A stretch of DNA of 43,134 bases from VGKP01 sp964647695 (GCA_964647695.1 CAZYIS010000007.1:1-43134); one strand, 5' to 3'. Numbered from the stretch's first letter, positions 15,884 through 24,985 are shown. Notes: generated by a model not told the origin, from the letters alone. Numbers and translations: made by a program.

Positions 15884-16774
15884 ATGGCAAATAAAAAAGA
15901 ACCCGTAGATTACAGAAAGTTGGTTTTAGGCGAACTTGATGTAATGCATAAGGCAAGAGTTGTAGCTGGAAGCCTTGAAAGCGTTCTAATTGGAGATAAG
16001 GCCAAAGCAGAATATGAATCTATGGCTAAAAAAATTGCTCTTGAATACAAACAAACCGGAACTGATAATCCTAGAGTTACCGAAGATGAATATAAGTTAT
16101 TAAGTGATGAACAAAAAAAGAAACTTCATGAAATGGTATTTAATGAAAGACAACTTGGAGCCCTTGAAACATCGTTAAGAGAGTTCAAAGATCATTCTGA
16201 GGACATATTCAAAGTTGGAGGCAAGTATGATCCTAAATTAGGAAGTATTGGAAATGCTAAAGATGTTAGAGATAACATGCCAGATAAATATAGAGATTTT
16301 GCTGACCTACATGGACAATATGTTACCTATCAAAATATGTTAAAAGATATTAAGGATGGTAAGAAACCAAGAGTTGAAGATAAAGAACAAATTGCTCAAC
16401 TAGCTTCTGGAGCAGCAGCTAAAGCTGAATATGATAATATGAAAAAGAAAGGCTATTCTGATAAGAGAGCCGAATTGGCTGCACAAATAGCTGGTCTTGT
16501 GGGTGGAGTAAATCCTAAGAATCCTAATGTAGAATCTGGAGCAAAGTATATTATGAAAGAAATTGAGAAAAGAATGAAACTTAAGGAAGGAGAAACTATA
16601 GAAGGTAAAGCTGGAGAATATGTTAGCTCGGCACTTATGAGCATGGTTAAGAGTGGAGATCCTAAGAGAGAACAAATGGCACTAGAATTATATCATATAG
16701 CTCAAAAAGGATACCAAATTGGTAACCAAAGTTTTGACGAAGTCTTCAAGAAAGAAGATAAGAAGAAAAAGTAA
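15884..16774 (+). CDS. hypothetical helical charged protein
   Basis: A 296-residue, Lys/Glu/Ala-rich, mostly helical soluble protein. No known domain; segments such as KKKLHEMVFNERQLGALETSL and YDNMKKKGYSDKRAELAAQ look like amphipathic helices. The C-terminus is a Lys/Glu tail (FKKEDKKKK). A TATA-like ATTTAAATA (15846-15854) precedes the ATG by ~30 nt. It opens a block of lineage-specific genes (15.9-22.2 kb) and ends 3 nt from the convergent NT protein, so it may act with it; function unknown. Confidence 0.6.
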   Translation: MANKKEPVDYRKLVLGELDVMHKARVVAGSLESVLIGDKAKAEYESMAKKIALEYKQTGTDNPRVTEDEYKLLSDEQKKKLHEMVFNERQLGALETSLREFKDHSEDIFKVGGKYDPKLGSIGNAKDVRDNMPDKYRDFADLHGQYVTYQNMLKDIKDGKKPRVEDKEQIAQLASGAAAKAEYDNMKKKGYSDKRAELAAQIAGLVGGVNPKNPNVESGAKYIMKEIEKRMKLKEGETIEGKAGEYVSSALMSMVKSGDPKREQMALELYHIAQKGYQIGNQSFDEVFKKEDKKKK

Positions 16775-16776
16775 TT

Positions 16777-17598
16777 TTATCTAGATTCAATCATTCTAGC
16801 AATTAAACCTGTAACTTCTCCGAGATATTTTTCAGCTTTTAATTGCCATAGATCTATATCGGATCCTTTAATTTGATTTATTTGACCATGACCTATGCCC
16901 TTATGAATGGTATAAATTTCTTTTATGGAATTTACGGTTTCCATGGACATCATATTTTTATCTACGAATGTTTGCTTAAGCATAAGAGGAATATGTTCTG
17001 GACTTGGAGGCATTTTTCCAGCAGTGATTAGAACAGCTTGGGAAGCATCAATCATACTCCAGTAGATTCCTTCTACGGCATTAAGCATGGAAGTTCTACT
17101 TCTGGCCAAATGGGTTGGAGATCTTTGCAATGATGAATAAACTGCTTCGGGAGTTGATCTAATTTTACCTTGTAATAATAAGGATTTGATTGGATTGAAG
17201 AATCCGCCAATGTCAATTAGAACTTCTCCATATCTAACAATGTTCAAAATTACTGGTTCACCATAAAGTAGATCTTGCCACCAGGTGGTTAGTTTAACGG
17301 TGTTGATATGAAATTCTTGTTTATATTTACTGGAAGAAATTATTTTGGATAGTTCTTCCCTATACCAGGAAATTAGTTCTAGATCCCAATCTATGGAAGC
17401 ATCATCAACCACTAGAATTATATCAATATCCGAATCTGCAGTAGCAGTGTCCTTGGCTTGAGATCCAAATAAAATTGAAGCTTTGATTAATCTATCAAAT
17501 TTTTTATGAACCTGTAGAGCAAAATCCATGGCTATATCTCTTTCTGTTATTGGACCTTTTCTTTCTTCAGAAGAACTTTCAACCCTTTTTTCTACCAT
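16777..17598 (-). CDS. nucleotidyltransferase-domain protein with HEPN-like helical domain
   Basis: 273 residues. Pol-beta NT motif ILFGSQAKDTATADSDIDI (GS...DSDID, ~42-60) is followed by a third strand with possible Glu in FHINTV. The C-terminal ~140 residues are helical: SPTHLARSRTSMLNAVEG, MIDASQAVLITAGKMPPSP, FVDKNMMSMETVNSIKEIYTI. This is the same layout as the 602-residue protein at 8127, and the helical parts align. NT-HEPN proteins are known in toxin-antitoxin pairs and tRNA- or rRNA-related enzymes. The TATA box is ~24 nt upstream of the start. Substrate unknown. Confidence 0.75.
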   Translation of the reverse strand: MVEKRVESSSEERKGPITERDIAMDFALQVHKKFDRLIKASILFGSQAKDTATADSDIDIILVVDDASIDWDLELISWYREELSKIISSSKYKQEFHINTVKLTTWWQDLLYGEPVILNIVRYGEVLIDIGGFFNPIKSLLLQGKIRSTPEAVYSSLQRSPTHLARSRTSMLNAVEGIYWSMIDASQAVLITAGKMPPSPEHIPLMLKQTFVDKNMMSMETVNSIKEIYTIHKGIGHGQINQIKGSDIDLWQLKAEKYLGEVTGLIARMIESR

Positions 17599-17637
17599 TT
17601 TATATTAGTTTAAATATTACGGTCTTTTTAACCCTTA

Positions 17638-19503
17638 CTACTCCATAGGATTTCCAGACATTCTACTTCTTCCCTGCATTTGCCCTCCTAACTCTACTGG
17701 AAGATTGGAAAATCCGGAACCATAAATCGAGTGATGAATATCTGGATTCATACCGTAACCTGAGAAATATCCAGACGTTGTTCGCCCATAAACGTTATTC
17801 CAGGAAGGACCCATTTGCATAGAATAAACTGGTGAACCTAGAGCTGAAAAAGTTTCTGCCAAAGGAGGAGTTTTGAAATATTGATACCAGGTTCCGGTTT
17901 CAACTACTTTTTTTAATTTATTATTATATTTGTCTAGAATATCCATGTGGGCTTTGGTTGGAACATTACCCATACCCATGGGTAATTCGGTGTGTTCCAT
18001 TCCGAAGTTATCGGATAGGTGAACGTGTTTTACCATACTATCTTTTCCAGAACCAACTAAAGTTTGGGTTTGTTTTTCTAATGCTTTATCATCATAGCCA
18101 AATTTTTTAATCATGTTAATGTGACCGACGTCCCAGGTGGCACCAATTAATTTCTCGGCTTCTTTTTTTGCAGAAGATTCGGACATACCATTCTTTTTAA
18201 CTAAATTTTCAGCAAATTTCTTTCTGGATTCTTCTATTAGTGCTCTTAGATCTTCAGCTCTGCTTAGTCCAGAACCGGCCGGAGGATTTTCAATACTTAT
18301 AACTGGAGCTCCGTCTTTGAATTTATCATAGGCTTTAATGGCTAAATTGGAAAATGTATCGGATGCTTTGTCGATAGCCCAATCTTTTAATGGTCTAACT
18401 ATTTGAGGAGTTTTAATGCTGTTTAGAACATCAACTCCCTTACTTACTTCTTCTGAAAAATCTGCTAATTTTGTTGGATCTTCTAGATAACCTAGTTTAG
18501 GTTTTATTTGATCTCTAAATTTTTCAAGTTTTTTAATATCTTCCTCTCGTTTATCTCTTTTTGCAGTGTCCCAGGCCACATTGAAAGAATTTTGTAATTC
18601 ATTATAGGCTTCTCGAACATAGATTTCTCCATAGTTTAAATTGTGCACTACCCTATGAAGATAATCTTTGGCTTTTTGACTTTCAAAATCATTTATCCAT
18701 TTTTGTCCTTCGGGAGTTTTTGAATCTTTATAAATATCCATCATGGATATGCCTTTTAATTCGGCAGGTTTTTCTCCCTTTTCTTCATCATCTATATCTC
18801 CAGCAATGGTTTTACCTATGGCGTCGGATCCAAATCTTGCGGTTTGGGTTACTCGGCTTAGCTGTTGAACCCAGGCTTCCTTATTGGATTTTTCTAATTG
18901 TAATAAAGGATTAATTAATTCATCCTTGCCTTCGAGAGGATTGGTTTTGGCTTGGATGTTTCCAAATGAACCAGTTCTTTCATCCACAGTCATTATGGAC
19001 ATGATTCTTTCTACTCCAGATTTTTCATCGATTATTTTTGTTTCTGGTTCTGGAAGACCATTGCTAGAGTGGAATGTAACAACTACATTATCTTCTTTGT
19101 CGACTACTTTTTTTGCTCTTTCGAGTGAAGTCCACATTTGTCTTTCAGCCTGCTGTCTTTGGGTATCATCCCATCCTTGTTTTGTAACTCCAGTTGCTTC
19201 TACCAAAGCTCCGTGAACGGTAAATTCTGCGCCTATTAATTTTCTTAATCTGTTTAATTCTTCAAGATGTTGATTAGGAATAGATTCGGCAACTTCATTC
19301 ATGGCCAATTGAACTTCTACTCCCCTAGTTCCAGTGTTTAATTGAGCAGAAACAACGGCTAATTGGTTTGCAGTTCTAGGATCTACAGCCATGCTAATAT
19401 TGGAGGCAGGAGTTTTGTAATTCATTCCTAGAAATTCAGAATCATATTTGCTACCATCTAGACCATAGTCTGCACCACCGTAAATGTTATGAGTTCCTGC
19501 CAT
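17638..19503 (-). CDS. large Endo IV/xylose-isomerase-like TIM-barrel protein
   Basis: 621 residues. Residues ~85-160 have LIGAEFTVHGAL, a Glu-rich RQQAERQMWTSLERAKKVV helix and NVVVTFHSS, and residues ~455-545 have GATWDVGHINMIKKFG, VKHVHLSDNFGMEHTELPMG and PTKAHMDIL. These are the strand ends with His/Glu/Asp metal ligands of the AP_endonuc_2 (sugar-phosphate isomerase/epimerase) barrel. A usual member is ~280 residues; here ~290 residues, rich in Lys/Glu helices, are inserted between the halves, plus a Gly/Met/Tyr-rich tail. An SD (GGTGAT) lies 3-8 nt upstream of the ATG. The activity is not predictable. Confidence 0.65.
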   Translation of the reverse strand: MAGTHNIYGGADYGLDGSKYDSEFLGMNYKTPASNISMAVDPRTANQLAVVSAQLNTGTRGVEVQLAMNEVAESIPNQHLEELNRLRKLIGAEFTVHGALVEATGVTKQGWDDTQRQQAERQMWTSLERAKKVVDKEDNVVVTFHSSNGLPEPETKIIDEKSGVERIMSIMTVDERTGSFGNIQAKTNPLEGKDELINPLLQLEKSNKEAWVQQLSRVTQTARFGSDAIGKTIAGDIDDEEKGEKPAELKGISMMDIYKDSKTPEGQKWINDFESQKAKDYLHRVVHNLNYGEIYVREAYNELQNSFNVAWDTAKRDKREEDIKKLEKFRDQIKPKLGYLEDPTKLADFSEEVSKGVDVLNSIKTPQIVRPLKDWAIDKASDTFSNLAIKAYDKFKDGAPVISIENPPAGSGLSRAEDLRALIEESRKKFAENLVKKNGMSESSAKKEAEKLIGATWDVGHINMIKKFGYDDKALEKQTQTLVGSGKDSMVKHVHLSDNFGMEHTELPMGMGNVPTKAHMDILDKYNNKLKKVVETGTWYQYFKTPPLAETFSALGSPVYSMQMGPSWNNVYGRTTSGYFSGYGMNPDIHHSIYGSGFSNLPVELGGQMQGRSRMSGNPME

Positions 19504-19560
19504 AAATCACCTTTTAAAAGTAATAATAATAGAATAATTATTTATTTAAATCTTCTCTAA

Positions 19561-20085
19561 TTAGATTTCCCAGGGCATTCTCTTCTTTTTTTCAGCTTCC
19601 TTTAGATCTAAAGGTTCATTGTAATTTCTAGTTTGAGCATGTCCTCTGGAACGGTTCATATCAAGTGAGGTAAATGGATCATCGGTTTTTGATTCTGGAG
19701 AAAGTGACTGAGTTGGAGTTATGGATGGATTAAATCTTCTTATGGATTCACTTGCAGAAACATAGGTTCTTTGGGGAACTACGGTTTCATTGGGTGAAGA
19801 AGAATAGATTCTACTTTGACTGAACATGGCCTGGTCTTCTTTCATTTCATTTTGAGCAGTGGTTGATGCTCTAGTTATTACTCGTACATTATTTTGACTT
19901 CTAATGGGAGTAACTACTGATGTTGCATCATTGGAAACTGTTTCTGTAGGAAGGTCATCGGATGAAACTTCTTCTTCCAGAGAAGGTTTAGTTACTGGTT
20001 TATTGTTGGAATCATTTTTCTTAGAAATTACTTTAATATCGGTTTTTATTTCTTTTATTTTAATAGTTGATTTAGTTCTGCCCAT
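19561..20085 (-). CDS. disordered hypothetical protein
   Basis: 174 residues, Ser/Thr/Pro/Glu/Asn-rich with low complexity: a basic N-terminus (GRTKSTIKIKEIKTDIKVISKK), a long polar middle and a conserved-looking tail (DLKEAEKKKRMPWEI). No domain, signal or membrane helix. It lies upstream of the TIM-barrel gene on the same strand with 57 nt between. It may be a linker or adaptor of the neighbouring block; this is inference from position only. Confidence 0.55.
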   Translation of the reverse strand: MGRTKSTIKIKEIKTDIKVISKKNDSNNKPVTKPSLEEEVSSDDLPTETVSNDATSVVTPIRSQNNVRVITRASTTAQNEMKEDQAMFSQSRIYSSSPNETVVPQRTYVSASESIRRFNPSITPTQSLSPESKTDDPFTSLDMNRSRGHAQTRNYNEPLDLKEAEKKKRMPWEI

Positions 20086-20132
20086 GGTAAATTAAAGATG
20101 ATGGAATATATAAAATAATCTATGGGGAGAAT

Positions 20133-21710
20133 TTAGAATGCAGGCATATTATGAGACTTCTTATAAAGTTCATAGAAGTTTAAACAACTTTGTCTTGCTT
20201 TTATCAATGCCTGTGATCTGCAAACTTTTTCATATTCTGAATCAGGTTCGATCTTGGTTGGAACTTCAGGTCTATCTTTTTTGGCCTTGTCTTTATCTCT
20301 TTTGACCCAGGAAAATAGAGCTGAAAAAGGATTTATATCATCATCGGATGAAGAGGATTTCTCTTTCTTTTCTTTCGATGAAGAATCATTCAAAAATGCT
20401 TCGACATCATCTTTTATTTGATCCAAAGGAACTGTTGTGGCATTGTCTATCAGAGAGAATATATCGCCAAAATCATCTTTTCTTATTTCATTTTTAAGAA
20501 TCTTTAGTTCATCTTCGCTAAGAGCGAACCCAGTGAAGGTCATTTCTACTTTTCCTCTGAAACCATAGCCTTGTTGTCCTGCTCTTTCTGGAATGCTTCT
20601 GAATTTTAATTCTATTAATATTAAAGGAACATATTTTCTTAGCTTAACTTTTTTGAATGCTTCGGGTAAACTTCCAGAATTTACGTCATCTTCAGGTTTA
20701 TATTTTGCTTGACCAAGAAGAGTTAATTCGAATAGGGTAGTATTGAAATTAGAAACTAGATCGGCGGTTTCGGTGGCGTTTTGTTCTAGTTGTCTTGCGG
20801 CTTTTAGATAAGGTTTTGCCCAGCGAGCATAGAGTTGAACGGTGTTAACTTGACTTTTCAAATAGGATCTTTCGATTTCATATCTTTTTCTAAGTTCTCT
20901 TTCAGATTCTTCAAGCCACTTTTGATATTCTGCAATTCTCTGTTCAACTATTCTTTTTACTCTATCGTTTAGGTCTAATGTACCCAGAAATTTTAGATCA
21001 TCGGTGGCCATGAATGCATCAATCAAAGTTACGAAGTTGGATTGCCCACCTAGAGCCAGAGCTTTAATAGAAGTATTACCCCTCTTTTGATCTACTGTGT
21101 CCATCCAGATTTGTTTAAGAGAAAGTTTTGCTGCGCTGCTCTCGGATTTGTCTTTTGAACGTAATTGATCGTATAGATCTACTCTAATTTTAAATTCCTT
21201 AAGATCATAGATTAGATTCATTATGGATTTTATTACCTGGTTTGCTGCTCCGAGAATTTTCATTCCCTCTTCCTGCATTCTTGTGGCTTTGGCCCCTATT
21301 TCTGAGAAATGTCCTGAACCAGGAGATGAAATAAAATTATCTACTAGTTTGTCTATTTTATCCAGGTCTTTGTATTCTCTATTTAGCGCGTCGATTATCC
21401 AGAAATAAATGGGTTCTAGATTTTCTCCAAAGGAATCATATTCTAGGAAATGTTTTTCTACGGGTGATTTAAGTCCAATTAATTTAAATGGATTAGCATT
21501 CAAAACAGATTTACCTGAAAAGTCATCATAGTTTAATGGAGTGCATTCTTTCAGTTTGGCTATTTCGGCAGCCGCAGCATAACCTTTTTCTTTAGCTACT
21601 TTTTTTACCTGGTCTGCTAAATCTACTCTTTTACCTTCTTTTTCAATATATTTTTCACAGAAAACACCTGGATTTATAGCTGCAATTAGATTTTCTATTT
21701 TTATCGCCAT
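20133..21710 (-). CDS. hypothetical 525-residue helical protein
   Basis: 525 residues, soluble, largely helical, no recognised family. Notable parts: FCEKYIEKEG and a short alpha region; LKQIWMDTVDQKRG; a coiled-coil-prone RIAEYQKWLEESERELRKRYE (in ~270-290); a KYVPLILIELKFRS strand with RFPERAG-like RSIPERAGQQGYG; a Ser/Lys/Asp disordered stretch (~445-490) and a Cys-containing C-terminus. A TATA-like TATATAAAAG lies ~24 nt from the ATG. It is divergent from the 143-residue gene at 21775. It looks like one of the lineage-specific conserved proteins of DPANN genomes. Confidence 0.55.
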   Translation of the reverse strand: MAIKIENLIAAINPGVFCEKYIEKEGKRVDLADQVKKVAKEKGYAAAAEIAKLKECTPLNYDDFSGKSVLNANPFKLIGLKSPVEKHFLEYDSFGENLEPIYFWIIDALNREYKDLDKIDKLVDNFISSPGSGHFSEIGAKATRMQEEGMKILGAANQVIKSIMNLIYDLKEFKIRVDLYDQLRSKDKSESSAAKLSLKQIWMDTVDQKRGNTSIKALALGGQSNFVTLIDAFMATDDLKFLGTLDLNDRVKRIVEQRIAEYQKWLEESERELRKRYEIERSYLKSQVNTVQLYARWAKPYLKAARQLEQNATETADLVSNFNTTLFELTLLGQAKYKPEDDVNSGSLPEAFKKVKLRKYVPLILIELKFRSIPERAGQQGYGFRGKVEMTFTGFALSEDELKILKNEIRKDDFGDIFSLIDNATTVPLDQIKDDVEAFLNDSSSKEKKEKSSSSDDDINPFSALFSWVKRDKDKAKKDRPEVPTKIEPDSEYEKVCRSQALIKARQSCLNFYELYKKSHNMPAF

Positions 21711-21774
21711 TTTAATCTCTTTTTATGCTATATAAAAGAAAAGGGTTTATATAAAGGTTATTCCTGAGTGTTTT

Positions 21775-22206
21775 ATGGGGATGTTTAGTAAAAAGGGGAT
21801 AGACACGGTAGATTATAGCCTTCTGCAGAAAAAAGGTTTGATAAAAAAGAAAGAAATAAAAGAATCACAGTATAAGGTTAATTCTCAGGGAATGATAGAC
21901 CTTACTTCTCAAACCAAGGAAGCGGTAAATTCTGAAATAGCTCAATCTTCTAGTACTGAACAGAGTAATGCTTCCCAGAGTCCATTTAGTTTCTTTGATA
22001 ATATCGCTCAGAATGCCTCTGCGGAAAATTCCAGCAGCGGAACTAGTGTTTTAGGTTCTACTAGTGAATTGAATGAGAATAATGCCGAAGTGAATGCCAT
22101 TAAAATAAAAATGGATGATTTGGAATATAAATTAACTCAGCTTATTGATAAGCTTTCTCTTATTGAAAACAAGATGAGTAATTTTGAAAGAAAAGTTTCT
22201 GGTTAG
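21775..22206 (+). CDS. hypothetical protein with C-terminal coiled coil
   Basis: 143 residues. A basic N-terminus (MGMFSKKGIDTVDYSLLQKKGLIKKK) is followed by a Ser/Asn/Glu-rich linker with one hydrophobic patch, SPFSFFDNIAQNA, and a C-terminal leucine-heptad helix (~108-140, VNAIKIKMDDLEYKLTQ and LIDKLSLIENKM). Likely an oligomeric adaptor. TATA TTTATATA (21745-21752) lies 25 nt upstream, so the mRNA is leaderless. It is divergent from the 525-residue gene with 64 nt between starts, so co-regulation is possible. Confidence 0.55.
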   Translation: MGMFSKKGIDTVDYSLLQKKGLIKKKEIKESQYKVNSQGMIDLTSQTKEAVNSEIAQSSSTEQSNASQSPFSFFDNIAQNASAENSSSGTSVLGSTSELNENNAEVNAIKIKMDDLEYKLTQLIDKLSLIENKMSNFERKVSG

Positions 22207-22295
22207 ATTAGATTTAAACATAAAAAATTTCATATTGAATTTTTTTGGCTTAAATATTTAACAATATTTAAATAACTGATAAATTCTATCATTCT

Positions 22296-23948
22296 ATGGA
22301 TAAATTCGATAATGAAATATGGGCCTATGCGCTAAAAAATGCAATAGAATATGATAAAGTTGATGCGGGAAGAATAATGCCTAAATTATTTAGACATGGA
22401 TTGGATAAAAAAGATATAGGAAAGATAATGCCTAAAATTTCTGAGATAGTGAAGAAAGTTAATTCTATGGCTAAGGAACAGAGAATTGATGAGAATAAGA
22501 AATATGAAAAATATGCTCTGGAAAGTGATCTGAGAAAAGAAGGAGAACTTCCAGAATTGCAGAATGCGGTTAAGGGCAAAGTGATAATGCGTTTAGCTCC
22601 CGAACCTTCAAAGTATAATCATATAGGTCATGCGCTGGTTTTCTTGATACAATCATTCTATGCTAAGGAGTATGAAGGTAAATGCATATTGAGATTTGAT
22701 GATACCAATCCTGAAAAATCAGCCAAAGAATATTATGATGCTATGAAAGAAGATCTTTCTTGGCTGGGAATAAAATGGGATGAAGAAAAGATTGCTTCCA
22801 ATGATATGAAAAATATGTATGAATTGGCTGAAAAACTAATTACAAAGAAAGGAGCATTTGTTTGTTCATGTTCCCAGGAAGAAGTTAAGAATAGTCGTGA
22901 AAAAGGCAAAGAATGTAAATGTAGAAAAAACTCTGTTCAGGAAAATTTGAAAGAATGGAAATTGATGGTTTCTGGAAAGTATAAGGAAGGAGAAAGAACT
23001 CTTAGATTGGTAGGAGATATGAAATCCAATAATGGAGTTATGAAGGATCCGATCTTATTTAGAATTTCTTTTGCTAAACATTTTATACAGAAGGATAAAT
23101 ATTGTGTCTGGCCAACCTATGATTTTGAAAATCCTATAGAAGATGCGCTTAGCAAAGTTACCCATGTTATAAGAACCAACGAATTTGAATTGAGAAATGA
23201 ATTACATGAAAAAATATTGAACATCCTTGGACTGAAAAAACCAGAAATAAGAGAAATAGGAAGATATCAAATAACTGGAGCTGAAACCCAGGGAAGAATA
23301 ATAAGAGAGCTGATTGAAAGTGGTAAAATTAAGGGTTGGGATGATCCTAGATTGGTTACCATTAAGGCTCTACGTAGAAGAGGATTTGTTCCGGAGATGT
23401 TTAATCAAATGGCTAGAACCGTTGGACTGAGCAAGAGCGGAGGGCATATTAATCCTACAGTTATGGAATCCATAAATCGAGGAATAATTGATAAAACATC
23501 CAATAGATACTCTTTTGTTGAGAATCCTATTGAACTAAAGGTAAAAAACGCCCCTAAAATAAAAGAGATTGAAGTTAAAGTGCATCCAGATAGTACGGAA
23601 AAGAGAAAAATTAAAATTGGAAAGTCTATTTTTGTGACAAAAAAGGATTTTGATGAATTCAATGGTAAGGAAATTAGGTTATTACACTTGTATAACATAA
23701 AAATAGCTGGAAAAACTAGTGCTGAATTTACATCGGAAGAGAATAAGGATATAAATAAGATTAATTGGGTATCCGATGGAGTAAAATGTAAAATTCTTAT
23801 GCCGGATGGAGAATGGACTGAAGGGCTTGCTGAAAGTGCAATTGAAAAGTTGAAGGAAGGAGAAATAATACAATTTGAGAGATTTGGTTTCTGTAGACTG
23901 GATAAAAAGGGTAAAAAAATGATTGAATTCTGCTACACCCATAAATAG
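22296..23948 (+). CDS. gltX: glutamyl-tRNA synthetase, archaeal type
   Basis: 550 residues, class I. The HIGH-type signature is in PEPSKYNHIGHAL (~101-113), followed by CILRFDDTNPEKSAKEYYDAMKEDL; the KMSKS-like loop is GLSKSGG (~378-384). C-terminal beta-barrel domains are of the GlnRS-like type, as in archaeal GluRS. An ~85-residue helical N-terminal part precedes the catalytic core, as is usual. Cys-rich CSCSQEEVKNSREKGKECKC suggests a zinc site. Together with GatA it implies Gln-tRNA made through mischarged Glu-tRNA(Gln). TATA ~25 nt upstream. Confidence 0.93.
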   Translation: MDKFDNEIWAYALKNAIEYDKVDAGRIMPKLFRHGLDKKDIGKIMPKISEIVKKVNSMAKEQRIDENKKYEKYALESDLRKEGELPELQNAVKGKVIMRLAPEPSKYNHIGHALVFLIQSFYAKEYEGKCILRFDDTNPEKSAKEYYDAMKEDLSWLGIKWDEEKIASNDMKNMYELAEKLITKKGAFVCSCSQEEVKNSREKGKECKCRKNSVQENLKEWKLMVSGKYKEGERTLRLVGDMKSNNGVMKDPILFRISFAKHFIQKDKYCVWPTYDFENPIEDALSKVTHVIRTNEFELRNELHEKILNILGLKKPEIREIGRYQITGAETQGRIIRELIESGKIKGWDDPRLVTIKALRRRGFVPEMFNQMARTVGLSKSGGHINPTVMESINRGIIDKTSNRYSFVENPIELKVKNAPKIKEIEVKVHPDSTEKRKIKIGKSIFVTKKDFDEFNGKEIRLLHLYNIKIAGKTSAEFTSEENKDINKINWVSDGVKCKILMPDGEWTEGLAESAIEKLKEGEIIQFERFGFCRLDKKGKKMIEFCYTHK

Positions 23949-23972
23949 TTTTCGAAGGTAAAATCAGGAATG

Positions 23973-24041
23973 TTTATAAATAAGTTAATCTTTATCTAGG
24001 TAAGCGCATAATGCTTACAAAAGGTAAAAGGAGGTCATAAA
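23973..24041 (+). promoter_or_regulatory. pilin gene promoter, 5' hairpin and strong RBS
   Basis: TATA TTTATAAA (23973-23980) predicts a transcript starting near 24000, which begins with a 6-bp hairpin GTAAGC (24000-24005)/GCTTAC (24013-24018). An SD AAAAGGAGGTC (24026-24036) lies ~6 nt before the ATG at 24042. A 5'-terminal hairpin plus strong SD fits a stable, abundant mRNA. Confidence 0.65.
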
Positions 24042-24470
24042 ATGCAAAATAGAAAAGGATTGAGTGATATTGTTTCTACAGTTTTGATTATATTATTAGT
24101 TGTAGCTGCTATCGCCATCATTGGAGCAATTGTTCTTAATGTGGTCAATAATGCAGGTACTAAGATTAATTCTGCTGTAGATTGTCAAGGAGTTGCAATA
24201 ACCCCAACTAGTTGTAAATCTGGAGGTAATGGAACCTATGTAATAAGTGCTATTGGAACAGGAATATCCGTTTCCAAAGTTAATGCTTATACATATGATG
24301 CAGGTGGTCTTTCAGTTGGTACTCCTATAACCGATAATACAAATATCGTTAATAAAGCTGGAGTAATTTCAAATATTTCTGCTAATGCAACTACATTAAA
24401 GTTGGCAGTAGAAATTTCTGGTGCTTCTAGCGGAGTTTGTCCAATATCAGCCCAAATTAGTTGTAATTAA
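24042..24470 (+). CDS. archaeal type IV pilin-like protein (class III signal peptide)
   Basis: 142 residues. N-terminus RKGLSDIVSTVLIILLVVA (residues 3-21) is the archaeal pilin/archaellin signal: a basic stretch, prepilin peptidase (PibD/FlaK-type) site just before the Leu/Ser, then the long hydrophobic helix that forms the filament core (as in DUF1628-type pilins). The rest is a Ser/Thr/Asn/Gly-rich, beta-strand C-terminal domain with four Cys (CQG, SCKSG, VCPIS, SCN) that could make disulfides. The gene stands alone with its own strong promoter/RBS; no pilus ATPase is present in the window. Confidence 0.85.
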   Translation: MQNRKGLSDIVSTVLIILLVVAAIAIIGAIVLNVVNNAGTKINSAVDCQGVAITPTSCKSGGNGTYVISAIGTGISVSKVNAYTYDAGGLSVGTPITDNTNIVNKAGVISNISANATTLKLAVEISGASSGVCPISAQISCN

Positions 24471-24535
24471 TAATTAATTTATTTTTATTTTTTTATTATT
24501 ATTTTTCTTCTTCTTTATCTTTAAGGAAGATTTCT
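24471..24535 (+). terminator. T-rich terminator after pilin gene
   Basis: Long T-runs (TTTATTTTTATTTTTTTATT, ~24478-24497) and further T4-T6 stretches follow the pilin stop and reach to the convergent gene at 24542. Archaeal-type intrinsic termination on T-tracts. Confidence 0.6.
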
Positions 24536-24541
24536 TGTTTT

Positions 24542-24985
24542 TTAGAATTTTTTTACTAGAAAGAATTCTCTATGGTATAGAATATCTCTAGATTTTAGAG
24601 AGAGTATATCAATTATTGAATGAAATAGCATGCCTACTAGTATGGAATAGAATAGGGGATGGATAAAAATGGCTGCCAGAAGGACCAGGATGTGAAATTC
24701 CACGGTATGGAATACCATCAATGGACCTCTTTGTTTTATTCCTTTCTTGAGTTTTAGCTGCTCTTCTCGATCTAATTTCTTAAAATAGGCAAAGGCATTG
24801 AATAGACCTAGCTTTTTTGTTTTTATTACTGCAATGAGATAATGATCAAAGTCGATTAGAAATGAGGAAAGAAATACTAGAGAAAGACTAATTAATGAGA
24901 TTTGGGGAAATATAACATAAATCAAAAGGCTAAATAAAAATCCCAGTAGAATGTGCCATCTAGGTAACATGAATTTATTCCTCAA
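24542..24985 (-). CDS. membrane protein, YdjM/DUF457-like metal-dependent hydrolase
   Basis: 147 residues with about four transmembrane helices. Conserved polar residues in membrane-edge positions match the YdjM-type membrane-bound hydrolase: WHILLGFLFS near the N-terminus, FLIDFDHYLIAV, MVFHTVEFHILV and LFHSIIDIL (His/Asp motifs). Such proteins are proposed membrane phospholipid or metal hydrolases, but no activity is proven. Its start overlaps the end of secD by 11 nt, so it is likely a translationally coupled third gene of the secF-secD unit. Confidence 0.65.
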   Translation of the reverse strand: MRNKFMLPRWHILLGFLFSLLIYVIFPQISLISLSLVFLSSFLIDFDHYLIAVIKTKKLGLFNAFAYFKKLDREEQLKLKKGIKQRGPLMVFHTVEFHILVLLAAIFIHPLFYSILVGMLFHSIIDILSLKSRDILYHREFFLVKKF

